DNA of 64,000 nt from Spirosoma fluviale (GTDB lineage Bacteria > Bacteroidota > Bacteroidia > Cytophagales > Spirosomataceae), in the NCBI GenBank assembly GCA_945901025.1, contig CAMDJW010000003.1:1-64000 (forward strand), read 5' to 3'. The first letter of the stretch is position 1; each line of letters opens with the position of its first letter. The notes under the pieces were generated by a model. That model saw nothing but the letters and a program-made list of their open reading frames with translations. It did not search any database and was not told where the DNA came from. This document shows positions 1-8,974 of the stretch, piece after piece. The position numbers were made by a program, and so were the translations under genes.

Positions 1-234
1 GCCGGTAAACAAATCATTTTTGGAATCAATGGTGAGGGATATTTTAAAGAAAAAGGTAAGCCAATGATCTACCTAAAAAAAGGCGATTTGTTGGAAATTA
101 ATCCTGGTGTCATTCATTCTCATGGTTCTATAAATAAACAATTTATTCAAGGTGTCATGATGAATGGTATTTCAAAAAAAGAATCTACTGTGTGGCTGAA
201 TCCTGTTATAGAGGAAGAGTTGTACGAAAAATAA
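1..234 (+). CDS. Cupin-domain protein, C-terminal fragment (5' end outside window)
   Basis: The frame is open from base 1 to a TAA at 232-234, giving 77 residues. The pattern GxQIIFGINGEGYFKEKGKP, a KKGDLLEI turn and then NPGVIHSHG is the conserved double-stranded beta-helix barrel of small cupins. Histidines in VIHSHG are where cupins bind metal. Cupins of this layout are often encoded beside carboxymuconolactone decarboxylases or act as stand-alone small-molecule enzymes, but nothing here identifies the substrate. The start and any fused domain lie upstream of the window. Confidence 0.75.
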   Translation, partial: AGKQIIFGINGEGYFKEKGKPMIYLKKGDLLEINPGVIHSHGSINKQFIQGVMMNGISKKESTVWLNPVIEEELYEK

Positions 235-703
235 TGGTTGAACATATCACTTATTAAGAGGAGCAGTAATCAAAAAGAGGTTATAAACTTCTTACAATTA
301 AAAGGGTGATTAATTCTTTTAAAACCTAATCAACCAGAATGGACTTATATTTTTTGGAAGTATAGGGGTGGTGCTAAAACCGAAGCAGAACGACCTGATT
401 TGATTCAATTTCGATACAATTAGATTAACCAATATAATACCTATACTATTATATTTTGACGTTTTTGTCCGATTTGAGTTCAGTTAGATTTGTTTCATTC
501 CCACCGTCCGGACCGCCAACTTTAATTTAAGTCTCTGATATTCAGAGACTTTTTTTATGCCCGGTATTTTAGGGGCCTTCTTTGAAATTTTGAAATTTTA
601 GGACTCTTTGGTCTACTTATTTCCATATTTTCTAAATTTATCAATCAAAATGTGTAGTTTTTAATCCCAAATATTTCATAAGAAATTTAAAAAATAAAAA
701 AAC
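235..703. other. Gene-poor interval with an orphan terminator
   Basis: No convincing gene lies in these 469 bases. A frame without a start codon is open at 310-423 and reads about 37 codons, including WTYIFWKYRGGAKTEAERPD, ending at TAG 421-423. It may be a gene remnant or chance. A strong hairpin with a T-run follows at 530-556, almost 300 bases after the cupin stop. The last 100 bases before the next ATG are AT-rich, and TTG (608-610) with TAAATTTA (633-640) is a weak promoter candidate. Confidence 0.4.
530..556 (+). terminator. Rho-independent terminator
   Basis: The stem AGTCTCTGA (530-538) pairs perfectly with TCAGAGACT (542-550) over a TAT loop and is followed by at least six T (551-556). 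The form is that of an intrinsic terminator on the plus strand. No gene ends directly before it, so it serves either a long 3' UTR of the cupin gene or an unrecognised short transcript. Confidence 0.7.
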
Positions 704-1573
704 ATGAAAATTAATCAGGAAATCATCCAGTTGTTTGATGAATATACCCATAAGCCATTAAGCCGAGAAGTATTTTTGAACCGATTAACCAAATTAGTCG
801 GCGGCGCGGCGGCCTTAAATACTATTTTGCCCGTTTTAGAAGGAAGTTATTCGGCTAGCGCAATGGTCGCGGAAGATGATACGGATTTAAATTTTTCTAC
901 CGCTGAATTTCCATCACCCAATGGCGTCATCAAAGGATATTTGGTGCAGCCCAAAAATGCGAAGGAGTCCTTAGGTGCTGTCTTAGTGATTCATGAAAAT
1001 CGGGGTTTGACTCCACACATTAAGGATGTGACGAGGCGAATCGCCAAGGAGGGTTTTATTGCTTTAGGGATTGATGGACTTAGTTCTTTTGGGGGTACGC
1101 CTGCCAACGAGGATGAGGGTCGGACATTGATTGGGAAATTAGATGCAAAGCAAAACCTTGAAAATATGGCGAGTGGATTAAGTTTTCTAAGAACTTTAAA
1201 AAATAGTAATCAGAAAACAGCTTGCATAGGTTTTTGTTGGGGTGGTGGTATTGTGAATGATTTAGCAGCCAAGGACCCCCAATTAACCCTTGGAGTTCCA
1301 TATTATGGTCGACAAATTGACGCTTCACTCGTGCCCAACATCAAAGCCAAATTAATGTTGCACTATGCGGGTTTAGATGAAAGGATCAATGCGGGCATCC
1401 CAGCCTATGAAAATGCGTTGAAAAATAATCAAATTGATTATCAATTGTTTATTTACGAAGGGGCCCAACATGCCTTTAATAATGATTCTTCCCCCGCTCG
1501 CTATCAAGAAGCGACTGCTAAATTGGCTTGGGAGAGAACGGTCAACTTCTTTAAAAAGCATTTAAAGAGCTAA
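704..1573 (+). CDS. Dienelactone hydrolase family protein
   Basis: This is an alpha/beta-hydrolase of the dienelactone hydrolase family, 289 aa. The catalytic triad is visible: Cys178 in the nucleophile elbow GFCWGGG, Asp225 in GLDERI and His256 in GAQHAFNN. Glu98 in HENRG is the family's conserved glutamate that holds the cysteine. The first 55 residues contain a hydrophobic, Ala/Gly-rich stretch (about 31-53), so the protein may be exported, though the signal is not a clean Sec or Tat one. The substrate is unknown; family members cleave lactones and esters. It converges with the MFS gene, with a hairpin at 1591-1619 between them. Confidence 0.88.
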   Translation: MKINQEIIQLFDEYTHKPLSREVFLNRLTKLVGGAAALNTILPVLEGSYSASAMVAEDDTDLNFSTAEFPSPNGVIKGYLVQPKNAKESLGAVLVIHENRGLTPHIKDVTRRIAKEGFIALGIDGLSSFGGTPANEDEGRTLIGKLDAKQNLENMASGLSFLRTLKNSNQKTACIGFCWGGGIVNDLAAKDPQLTLGVPYYGRQIDASLVPNIKAKLMLHYAGLDERINAGIPAYENALKNNQIDYQLFIYEGAQHAFNNDSSPARYQEATAKLAWERTVNFFKKHLKS

Positions 1574-1590
1574 GTTATTTCACTCATGGA

Positions 1591-1619
1591 TTCATCCGCA
1601 ACTTCAGGATGCGGATGAA
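1591..1619. terminator. Hairpin between convergent genes
   Basis: TTCATCCGCA (1591-1600) pairs perfectly with TGCGGATGAA (1610-1619) across a 9-nt loop. It lies midway between the stop codons of two convergent genes, so it may end both transcripts. Neither side has a strong T-run, so it is a weak terminator by the usual rule. Confidence 0.4.
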
Positions 1620-1663
1620 CCTTATATATGAATGAGAAGCCATTTCTTTGGGATAAATCGATC

Positions 1664-2968
1664 CTATTCTTTTTTCTTAAACAAGTCCAAATGCTTATTA
1701 TTCACGAGTGGTTTGGCCCAAAAACCGATGCTGAAAATGTAGAGCAGTGTGATGAATAGAACGCTCATGCCTATTTTTAACCCAAAAACATCGCCCACGC
1801 CCCCAATGATAAAGGGTAAAATGGCGCCCCCTACAATTCCTGTGACTAAAATGCCAGAAAAGGAACCATGGTTCTCTTTGAACGAATTTAAGGCTAGGGA
1901 AAATATGATGGGAAACATCACAGAAAGAAATAAGCCAAGCAAAGGGAAAGCCAATAATGCCATGGATTTTGTGCCCAAAAGCGCGAGAGCTAAGGAGGCA
2001 ATGGCTAAAAAAGAGAAGGTGACCAGCACAATTCTGCTATCCAATATTTTCAAAAATATTAATCCGAGAATACCCCCAGCGGTCATAAGTCCCCAAAAAT
2101 AGGCGATCGTGTCAGCGCCGGTCGTCTGTGGATCTACCCCGTGATAGGTAGATAAAAACTGTGAAATCCAATTGGATATTCCCTGCTCTGTGCCTACATA
2201 GCAAAGCATGGCGATGAAATATAAAATCACATATTTATTTTTAAATAAGGCCAAATGGATTTCTAAGGGTCCCGGTTTTTCACTTTCGTCCAATTCGACT
2301 TTGGGGAATTTTGATGCATAAATAATCATGACCATCAATAAGCTAACGGCTATAAATAAGACATAAAGTGAAAGCCAGGGGATTGCATCGGGTATTTTTT
2401 GAAAAAATGATGAAACCAATCCCGACTGACTAAAGGATAATTTTTTTTGTAAAATAAAGGATTGATAGACGAAAGGGCTTAAATATGAAGCTGACCCAAA
2501 AATCAATTGGGCCCAAACAGAAAAATTGGCATAATTTTCTTCTCCCCCTGCCGTTCTGAGAAGCGGATTCACTACGACTTGCAACATGGCCATTCCGCAG
2601 CCAATCATAAATAACGAAACGATTGCGGACATATAATTGGGTGAAATAACGATCAAAAGGGAGCCTAAACTGGAAAGTAAAAAAGCAAACATCATGACTT
2701 TCTTTTCTTTGAAGACCTCTAGCATAATGCCTGCCGGAATGGACATAAATCCATACGCAATGAAAAAAGCGAAGGGCAATAAGGACACCATCGTTAGGCT
2801 TAAATGAAAACTGGTGATGAGGTCAGGAATGATCGGGCCTATGATGTTAGAGAGAAATGAAATGACGAAAAAAGTCAACAAAATGATGAATACGATGTAT
2901 GGACTTTTTTTCATTTTTTTTGGTTTAGGGTTTTCAAATTTAGCCGATTTTTTCATTAATCGACTCAT
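1664..2968 (-). CDS. MFS sugar transporter, FucP-like
   Basis: This is an inner-membrane major facilitator of 434 aa with about 12 predicted transmembrane helices. The N-terminal half has IGPIIPDLITSFHLS, PFAFFIAYGFMSIPAG and the loop EVFKEKKVMM, the layout of the fucose/glucose-galactose permease (FucP/GluP) group common in Bacteroidota. It probably imports a monosaccharide by proton symport. A hydrophilic lead of about 18 residues precedes the first helix. ATG starts are also available at residues 5 and 19 (MKKSPYIVF), and the last would give the more usual N-terminus. It is transcribed alone, divergently from the hydroxylase gene. The specific sugar is not determinable here. Confidence 0.85.
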   Translation of the reverse strand: MSRLMKKSAKFENPKPKKMKKSPYIVFIILLTFFVISFLSNIIGPIIPDLITSFHLSLTMVSLLPFAFFIAYGFMSIPAGIMLEVFKEKKVMMFAFLLSSLGSLLIVISPNYMSAIVSLFMIGCGMAMLQVVVNPLLRTAGGEENYANFSVWAQLIFGSASYLSPFVYQSFILQKKLSFSQSGLVSSFFQKIPDAIPWLSLYVLFIAVSLLMVMIIYASKFPKVELDESEKPGPLEIHLALFKNKYVILYFIAMLCYVGTEQGISNWISQFLSTYHGVDPQTTGADTIAYFWGLMTAGGILGLIFLKILDSRIVLVTFSFLAIASLALALLGTKSMALLAFPLLGLFLSVMFPIIFSLALNSFKENHGSFSGILVTGIVGGAILPFIIGGVGDVFGLKIGMSVLFITLLYIFSIGFWAKPLVNNKHLDLFKKKE

Positions 2969-3090
2969 TTAAATTATTTGAATAAGGTTTGTAAATAAAA
3001 TGGAAGTCGCTAAATTTAATTTTACTTTTTAACGCGTATTTTTTTATACATTTACGATTCTTTTAAATGATTTTACGGTAAACGATTTCG

Positions 3091-4350
3091 ATGGAAACCT
3101 ACGGAAATATTTTAGTTATTGTGACTCCTTTATTTTTATTTCTTGTGCTATTTGAAAAGTGGTATGGTTGGTATAAAGGATTTGAAACGGTGGAAACCTT
3201 GGACATGATATCAAGTTTAAGCTCTGGGGTAACCAATTCCACGAAGGATGTTTTAGGGCTTAGTGTTGGGATTTTGTCCTATCCATGGCTAGTGGAACAT
3301 TTTAATGTAATTCAAGTTCAGTCAGGTGTCTTGTTGTATTTTATTGCGTTTATGGCCCTCGATTTTTCAGGATATTGGGTACATCGTTTAAACCATACGA
3401 TTAATATTTTTTGGAACAATCACTTGGTTCATCATAGCAGTGAGGAATTTAATTTAGCCTGTGCCCTGAGGCAGAGCATTTCTGTCTTTTTCCGAATTTT
3501 TACGTTTTTGTTATTACCTGCGGCTCTTTTTGGAGTTCCACAAAATGTTATTGCTGTGGTTGCCCCGCTGCATTTATTTGCCCAATTGTGGTACCATACG
3601 CGTCATATAAAAACGATGGGTTGGCTTGAATATATCATTGTGACTCCTGCGCATCACCGTGTGCATCATGCAATTAATCCGGAATATTTGGATAAAAATT
3701 ATGGCCAAATATTTATTTTTTGGGACCGACTTTTTGGTACATTCCAAGAAGAAAGAGATGATATTCCAGCCGTTTATGGAATCACTAGGCCGGTAAGAAC
3801 TTGGAATCCAATCAAAATTAATTTCATGCATCTTTGGTTACTTATTCAAGATGCTTGGCATGCAAATTCTTGGAAAGACAAATTACGAATCTGGTTCATG
3901 CCTTTAGGTTGGCGCCCCGAAAATGTCATTAAGGAGTATCCTGTTTATAAAATTGAAGATGTCTATCATTTTGAACATTATAAAAAAGAGGCTTCACCTT
4001 CGCTTAGGTACTATTTATGGGGCCAACTATTTAGCCTGCTTTTGATCGTATCTTATTTATACAGCCATATTGCCAGTATAGGGACACCCAATATTTTTAT
4101 TTACGGAGCGTTTATATTTGTTCATATTTATGCGCTGACCGATTTGATGGATGGGAATTCAAAAGTTTGGATTCTGGAGACGATCAAAAATGTGGCTTGC
4201 GTTTTGTGGATTGTACAATCGAGTGACTGGTTTGGCTCGAGCCAAGTATCTGTTTGGATTGCCCCAGCCTTAATTTTGTATTTTGCTGTAACTACATTTT
4301 TTGTATTTTCCTTTTGTCGATCCAGCTTGGTTTCGAGCCCGTCAAAATAA
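3091..4350 (+). CDS. Sterol desaturase / fatty acid hydroxylase superfamily protein
   Basis: This is an integral-membrane di-iron oxygenase of 419 aa. All three histidine boxes are seen: His98-RLN-His102, His111-LV-His114-His115 and His189-RV-His192-His193, with helices before and between them. After the catalytic part (to about residue 270) comes a further segment with several hydrophobic helices (about 300-410). This resembles the long alkylglycerol monooxygenase-like branch more than short sterol desaturases. The likely role is hydroxylation or ether-lipid cleavage in the membrane; the substrate is unknown. It is monocistronic and followed by a palindromic repeat. Confidence 0.88.
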   Translation: METYGNILVIVTPLFLFLVLFEKWYGWYKGFETVETLDMISSLSSGVTNSTKDVLGLSVGILSYPWLVEHFNVIQVQSGVLLYFIAFMALDFSGYWVHRLNHTINIFWNNHLVHHSSEEFNLACALRQSISVFFRIFTFLLLPAALFGVPQNVIAVVAPLHLFAQLWYHTRHIKTMGWLEYIIVTPAHHRVHHAINPEYLDKNYGQIFIFWDRLFGTFQEERDDIPAVYGITRPVRTWNPIKINFMHLWLLIQDAWHANSWKDKLRIWFMPLGWRPENVIKEYPVYKIEDVYHFEHYKKEASPSLRYYLWGQLFSLLLIVSYLYSHIASIGTPNIFIYGAFIFVHIYALTDLMDGNSKVWILETIKNVACVLWIVQSSDWFGSSQVSVWIAPALILYFAVTTFFVFSFCRSSLVSSPSK

Positions 4351-4407
4351 CTAAATAGCTTATATTTTTTCGGGTTATTTCTAAAACAATTCTTGACCCT
4401 TAGCTCC

Positions 4408-4440
4408 AGCTTTACTAACTTTTGAAAAGTTAGTAAAGCT
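4408..4440. repeat. Palindromic intergenic repeat, short variant
   Basis: AGCTTTACTAACTTTT (4408-4423) and AAAAGTTAGTAAAGCT (4425-4440) are exact inverted copies around a single G. The same words form the core of the 52-nt repeats at 9873-9924 and 13811-13862. It lies between two convergent genes and could also act as a hairpin terminator, but it lacks a T-run. Confidence 0.75.
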
Positions 4441-4534
4441 TAGCTAAGTTATTAAAATTCAAACAAATGCCTTCTTTTTTTACACAAGTAAATTGATCAA
4501 ATAAACGTAATATCAATAGGTTGAATTTTTAAAA

Positions 4535-5899
4535 TCAAATGGCCTGGCTGAAAGATTTTTCTAAATGCTCCGAGCTTAATAGTTTTAAGTCGAATGCCTT
4601 ACAGACATTGCGAGTAAAATGCTTTCCCAGCTCTGTGAGTTCTACACCATAAGGCCCATAATTTAAAAGTCCATCGCTTGCTAATGCTTCCAATGCATCA
4701 AAAGTAAACTCTTGTAAAATGGCTAAATCATTTTCATTGAAATTGGTTCTTCCTTGGCATGCTATGTCGAGTATATATTGCCTCATTTTTTGGTCAGTTT
4801 TTGTTAAGAAATATCCTTTAAAAATGGCTAATTCTTGACGGGCAATTTGTTCGAAATATTCGCTAATGGATTTTTTGTTTTGGGCAAAGCCAAAGTAAAT
4901 ATCACTGATGCTTGAGACACCTAATCCAAGGAGTAATCCTGTTTTTTGAACCGTATATCCCATGAAATTACGATGCAAACTTCCATCTGAATGAGCTAAC
5001 ACCATTTGGTCAGCGGGCAAAGCAAAATGATCCATGCCTATGTCAACATATCCTGCCTTGATCAACATATTTTTGCCTTGTTGGTACAGCGCCATTTTTT
5101 GGTTTGCATGAGGTAAATCGCGTTCATCAAATAGGCGTTGGGCCCGGCTCGTCCAGGGCACATGGGCATAGCTGTAAAATGCAATTCGATCCGGCCTGAT
5201 AGTCAAGGCATCTTCTATAGTCTTGGTTATTTTTGGCAAATCTTGTCTGGGCAGGCCATAGACTAGGTCCAAATTAATCGACTCATAACCAAGCTCTCGG
5301 GCCCATTTAACCACTCTTTTTACATTTTTTAGTGGCTGAATCCGGTTGATGATTTGTTGGACTTCCAAATTGCTATCCTGCATTCCAAAGCTCACTCGGT
5401 TAAATCCAAAAGACCTAAACATTTTTAAGTGTGCTTTTGTCGTATTATTTGGGTGTCCCTCAAAACCAAATTCGTGCTCCTCAGGAACGATGGAATCGTG
5501 AAATATGGCGGCCAATAAGCGCTTCAAATTTTCAGGCGAGAAAAAAGTGGGCGTTCCACCGCCGATATGAAATTCTCGAATCACGGGTTTTTGCCCCATC
5601 AAAATTTTGTACAAATTCCATTCTTTTATGAGTGTGTCAATGTATTCTTTTTCAACGGAATGATTGGTCGTAATGCGTTTGTTGCAGCCACAAAAAGTGC
5701 ATAGACTTTCACAGTAGGGCAGATGGATGTATAGACTAATTCCCTCTTGGGCATTTGATTCCTGAAACCTTCTGGTGAATAATAATTTCCAATGATCAGA
5801 ATCAATTTTTTCCTCCCAAAAGGGCACCGTAGGATAACTTGTGTACCGCGGAATGGGTACATTATATTTGGTTAATAAGTCAAATGGAATCTCCTGCAT
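4535..5899 (-). CDS. hemN: Oxygen-independent coproporphyrinogen III oxidase
   Basis: This radical SAM enzyme converts coproporphyrinogen III to protoporphyrinogen IX without oxygen (heme pathway, cytoplasm). From the ATG at 5899 it has 454 aa, matching the usual HemN length of about 455. The cluster motif is Cys63-ESL-Cys67-TF-Cys70, preceded by YIHLPYCE, then GGGTPTF and the HemN-type RVSFGMQD and LDLVYGLP blocks. An in-frame TTG nine bases upstream is an unlikely start. A hairpin sits directly in front of the ATG (5902-5925). It is a single gene, 96 bases downstream of the dehydrogenase on the same strand. hemD is elsewhere in the window, so the heme genes are scattered. Confidence 0.95.
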   Translation of the reverse strand: MQEIPFDLLTKYNVPIPRYTSYPTVPFWEEKIDSDHWKLLFTRRFQESNAQEGISLYIHLPYCESLCTFCGCNKRITTNHSVEKEYIDTLIKEWNLYKILMGQKPVIREFHIGGGTPTFFSPENLKRLLAAIFHDSIVPEEHEFGFEGHPNNTTKAHLKMFRSFGFNRVSFGMQDSNLEVQQIINRIQPLKNVKRVVKWARELGYESINLDLVYGLPRQDLPKITKTIEDALTIRPDRIAFYSYAHVPWTSRAQRLFDERDLPHANQKMALYQQGKNMLIKAGYVDIGMDHFALPADQMVLAHSDGSLHRNFMGYTVQKTGLLLGLGVSSISDIYFGFAQNKKSISEYFEQIARQELAIFKGYFLTKTDQKMRQYILDIACQGRTNFNENDLAILQEFTFDALEALASDGLLNYGPYGVELTELGKHFTRNVCKAFDLKLLSSEHLEKSFSQAI

Positions 5900-5901
5900 A
5901 G

Positions 5902-5925
5902 CCCGCAAATTAGAAAATTTGCGGG
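5902..5925 (-). promoter_or_regulatory. Hairpin immediately upstream of hemN start
   Basis: CCCGCAAATT (5902-5911) and AATTTGCGGG (5916-5925) form a perfect 10-bp stem with a 4-nt loop. Its edge is two bases from the hemN ATG. In the mRNA it would cover the ribosome landing zone. It could instead be an attenuator or the end of the upstream transcript, but no T-run follows on the minus strand. Confidence 0.45.
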
Positions 5926-5995
5926 GGGCTAAAAATGATTTTTGTCAACCTTCATATCTTTCAGGTTGGTTTTGCTGGAATGCTTTTATGCTAGT

Positions 5996-8854
5996 CTACA
6001 AGCTCAATAAATAACCCGTTAAATCTGATAAATCTTTTTCTTTTAATCCCATCGAAGTAGGTTCTGGCATCAAACTGTTTTTTTGCTGAACCCTAGACGT
6101 TACCTCTGAAGCTTTGATATTATTCCTTTTCCCCGTTAAATCTTTCAAGATAATTTGTTTGGAATCAGCCATTAAAAATCCATAATAACTTCCTGATTGG
6201 GTGCTAATCATCCAGGGCTCATACCCAAAAGCCAGACTTGCTGAAGGATTAATGATCGCGTCTAGCATGCTTTTTTTGTCAAATTTCTTTTTGATTAACG
6301 TTAAATCAGGACCAATATCAGCTCCTTTTCCGGCTATTTTGTGACAAGAAATGCAATTCGTTTCAAATATATTTTTGCCTTTTTTAGCATCAGATGGCAT
6401 GTTCATGGCCAAGTCAATTGACAGAGATTTTCCTCCCGGACGCTTAAAATAATCGGCCGCCAAACTGCGAATGGAGATATCTTTATTATTGAATATATGA
6501 AGTTCAATTAATTCTCTAACCTTGGGTTTGATTTTTCCTTTTGCTGCGTCAACCATCAATAATCTAGCGCCATAAGTATCTAGCGCTAATTTTTGAGCGA
6601 GTTCTTGCTTTTTATCAGCCACTAATGTGGTGTCATTTAATAGTGAATTTTCGGATTGGATCATCCATTTTTGCTCCCGACTTAATTGCTGTTCTTCTTC
6701 TTGCTTCCAGGCAATTACATTTTCCCATGTATTTGTTTTACGGAAACTAACCCAATAATCTGCTTGTCGGGCTACGTCGGCCAATTTCGATTTTGTTAAA
6801 TCAAGCATCGCATGGGCAGCCTCAGGAGTGCTCATAAATACGATGGTGGTCATGGCTTCTTTTCGTTGGTTGACCGATAATGAAGTCGATTGAGCTCTTT
6901 TTTTAATCAAATTTATACTGGCATTGGGATGTAGCTCCCATAAAATGGAACTTTGAGCGGCTGATAAATGGAGCGGATTCGCAGGTAATTTTTTGACAAA
7001 ATCTGCATAAAATAATTCTCTTTTTTCATCCACGCCTATACCCAATGCGGTCAATAAATAGGGATCTTTTGCGCTAACTTTAAGGGCTATATGCAACAAA
7101 CTTTCTTTACTATCCGGGTAGTTTAGGTCCCTGAGACCTATCACTATTTCTCTCATTAAAGCAGAAGGTAACGAATTTCTCAAAAGCCTATGATTAATCT
7201 CTTGAAGATTTTTGCCAGACTTGCGTAACGCACGGTAAGCAGTTACCGCAATTTCAGAAGAGTTTCCGGCCTTATTTACTGGATTTTTTACGTTTCTGAT
7301 TAAAACATTTTCGACTTTTTCTACCCCTTTGGGACCCAAAGCAGCTAATAGCCAAATGGCCCTTGCTTGAATGTAGGGATTTGGATCCTTTAAAAGTACT
7401 TCGATGTCTGGAATGACTTTTTCTCCTGCATTTTTTAATTTTTCAAAAGCCGTAGCTCTTACGTTGATGGCGGGCGATTTCAATACGTTTACAAGCCCTT
7501 TGGTGCTGGAGAAATCGAATATTGGGTTTTTAAGTTTTTTCCCTTTTGGCGTAATTCGATAAATTCTTCCATATCCTTTTTTATCGTTCATGGCATGGCC
7601 TCCAACAACCGCATCGTACCAATCAGCTACATAAATAGCGCCATCAGTGCCTGTAACGGCATCACTAGGTCTAAACCATTTTCTTTTGTCGGCTTCGAAA
7701 TTGTCATTCCAAATGTAAAAATCATCAGAGACTGGAAATGAACTTAAAAAGTCAAATCTTTTCATGTTAAATCCCGCACCATTTGGATTGGTCTTATATC
7801 CAAACACTAAATTTCTTCCCGCTTCACAACTTAACAGCATGCCTCTATATTTTTCTCCCAAAGCATCCCCTTCATAAACGGTTACTCCTGTGGGGGAACC
7901 GGCGCCTGTTTTATCACCCACTTTCAATACGCCTGGGTCCTCTTGGTGCCAATGCGCGGTGAAAATATCTTGATCTAATCTTCGATCTCCTTGCCAATAC
8001 CGGGTACCATCTTTGGAAAAATAACCGGCATTACTTCCTTCCATGAGCCAAGAAGTTCGGCAAGCAATCACTTGGTCATCATTGTCATTTTGCCACATGT
8101 TTCCGTAAGAATCCATGGCAACTTCATAACTATTTCTAAAATTATGTGCCATTACTTTCAATTGGGTCGCATCAGGAGCGATTTCTAAAGCCAAACCCCC
8201 AACCCACACACGGCCATCATCGCTTTTCTGATTCCCCTCATTTTTTTTATTGTAGGGAGTCCCACCCGCATAAAGACTGCCTGAGCGCAGGGTCCAGCCA
8301 GCTTTGTCTTGAACGACATGAGGTCCGGCATTACCTACATTAAATATAAATTTTCCATAGGGAGTAGCTAAAAATGAATGCAAAGAATGGTCATGGTCAA
8401 AACCCCCAAAACCCGTTAAAAAGACTTCCTTTTTGTCAGGCTTATCGTCTTGATTTTCATCTGTATAGACGATTACGTTAGGCGAAGCGCTGACAAAAAT
8501 TTTATTGCCAATGACCGCAATGCCTAAAGGAGCTTTTAAGTCCATGTCTTGGACAAATACAGTCGACTTGTCTGCTTTCCCATCTTGGTCTGTATCCTCT
8601 AAAATCACGACACGATCGCCTTGACCTTTATAATTGAATCGGGCATCGGGTTTATTGTTAAAATCACGGTATTCAACTGCCTCGGTCACCCAAATGCGTC
8701 CTCTAGCATCCACGTCCATATTGGTCGGGTTGTATAGCATCGGTGATTCCGCCCAAAGTTCGACCTCCAATCCCTCAGGAACAAACAAAGTGGTTCCGTC
8801 ATTCGTGAAGAATAAAGGGAATAGAAACAGCAAAATTGTGCTAATGATTTTCAT
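5996..8854 (-). CDS. Exported propeller dehydrogenase with HEAT repeats and C-terminal cytochrome c domain
   Basis: This 952-aa protein has a Sec signal peptide (about 1-17). Residues 20-430 form a beta-propeller typical of the putative membrane-bound dehydrogenase family (PEGLEVELWAESPMLYNPTNM, VTEAVEYRDF). HEAT-like helical repeats follow (about 450-790). A C-terminal heme domain carries Cys834-IS-Cys837-His838, with Met929 in LMPEP as a possible axial ligand. The layout matches the PVC-type heme-binding proteins common in planctomycetes and Cytophagales. It probably oxidises a sugar or alcohol in the periplasm and passes electrons to its own heme; the substrate is unproven. The sugar-isomerase-like gene lies 120 bases upstream on the same strand. 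Confidence 0.85.
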   Translation of the reverse strand: MKIISTILLFLFPLFFTNDGTTLFVPEGLEVELWAESPMLYNPTNMDVDARGRIWVTEAVEYRDFNNKPDARFNYKGQGDRVVILEDTDQDGKADKSTVFVQDMDLKAPLGIAVIGNKIFVSASPNVIVYTDENQDDKPDKKEVFLTGFGGFDHDHSLHSFLATPYGKFIFNVGNAGPHVVQDKAGWTLRSGSLYAGGTPYNKKNEGNQKSDDGRVWVGGLALEIAPDATQLKVMAHNFRNSYEVAMDSYGNMWQNDNDDQVIACRTSWLMEGSNAGYFSKDGTRYWQGDRRLDQDIFTAHWHQEDPGVLKVGDKTGAGSPTGVTVYEGDALGEKYRGMLLSCEAGRNLVFGYKTNPNGAGFNMKRFDFLSSFPVSDDFYIWNDNFEADKRKWFRPSDAVTGTDGAIYVADWYDAVVGGHAMNDKKGYGRIYRITPKGKKLKNPIFDFSSTKGLVNVLKSPAINVRATAFEKLKNAGEKVIPDIEVLLKDPNPYIQARAIWLLAALGPKGVEKVENVLIRNVKNPVNKAGNSSEIAVTAYRALRKSGKNLQEINHRLLRNSLPSALMREIVIGLRDLNYPDSKESLLHIALKVSAKDPYLLTALGIGVDEKRELFYADFVKKLPANPLHLSAAQSSILWELHPNASINLIKKRAQSTSLSVNQRKEAMTTIVFMSTPEAAHAMLDLTKSKLADVARQADYWVSFRKTNTWENVIAWKQEEEQQLSREQKWMIQSENSLLNDTTLVADKKQELAQKLALDTYGARLLMVDAAKGKIKPKVRELIELHIFNNKDISIRSLAADYFKRPGGKSLSIDLAMNMPSDAKKGKNIFETNCISCHKIAGKGADIGPDLTLIKKKFDKKSMLDAIINPSASLAFGYEPWMISTQSGSYYGFLMADSKQIILKDLTGKRNNIKASEVTSRVQQKNSLMPEPTSMGLKEKDLSDLTGYLLSL

Positions 8855-8974
8855 ATTTTACATGGGTTTTTAACAATAATTTTACGCGGTTATTTTATTT
8901 GATTTCGATGGCAATTCAAATGGTGTCAACAAGTTTTTGTTTGATCACATTTTGAAAGGCTATAATTGTTTGTT

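Noticed and set aside
490-520. tRNA 3'-end fragment or att site (TTCATTCCCACCGTCCGGAC)
   Set aside because: It looks like a T-loop followed by an acceptor end, but the 5' half of the T stem is absent and no integrase or second copy was found.
1749-2102. 117-codon open frame antisense to the MFS transporter
   Set aside because: Composition (Pro, Lys, Met rich, no domain) is what the reverse strand of a membrane-protein gene gives.
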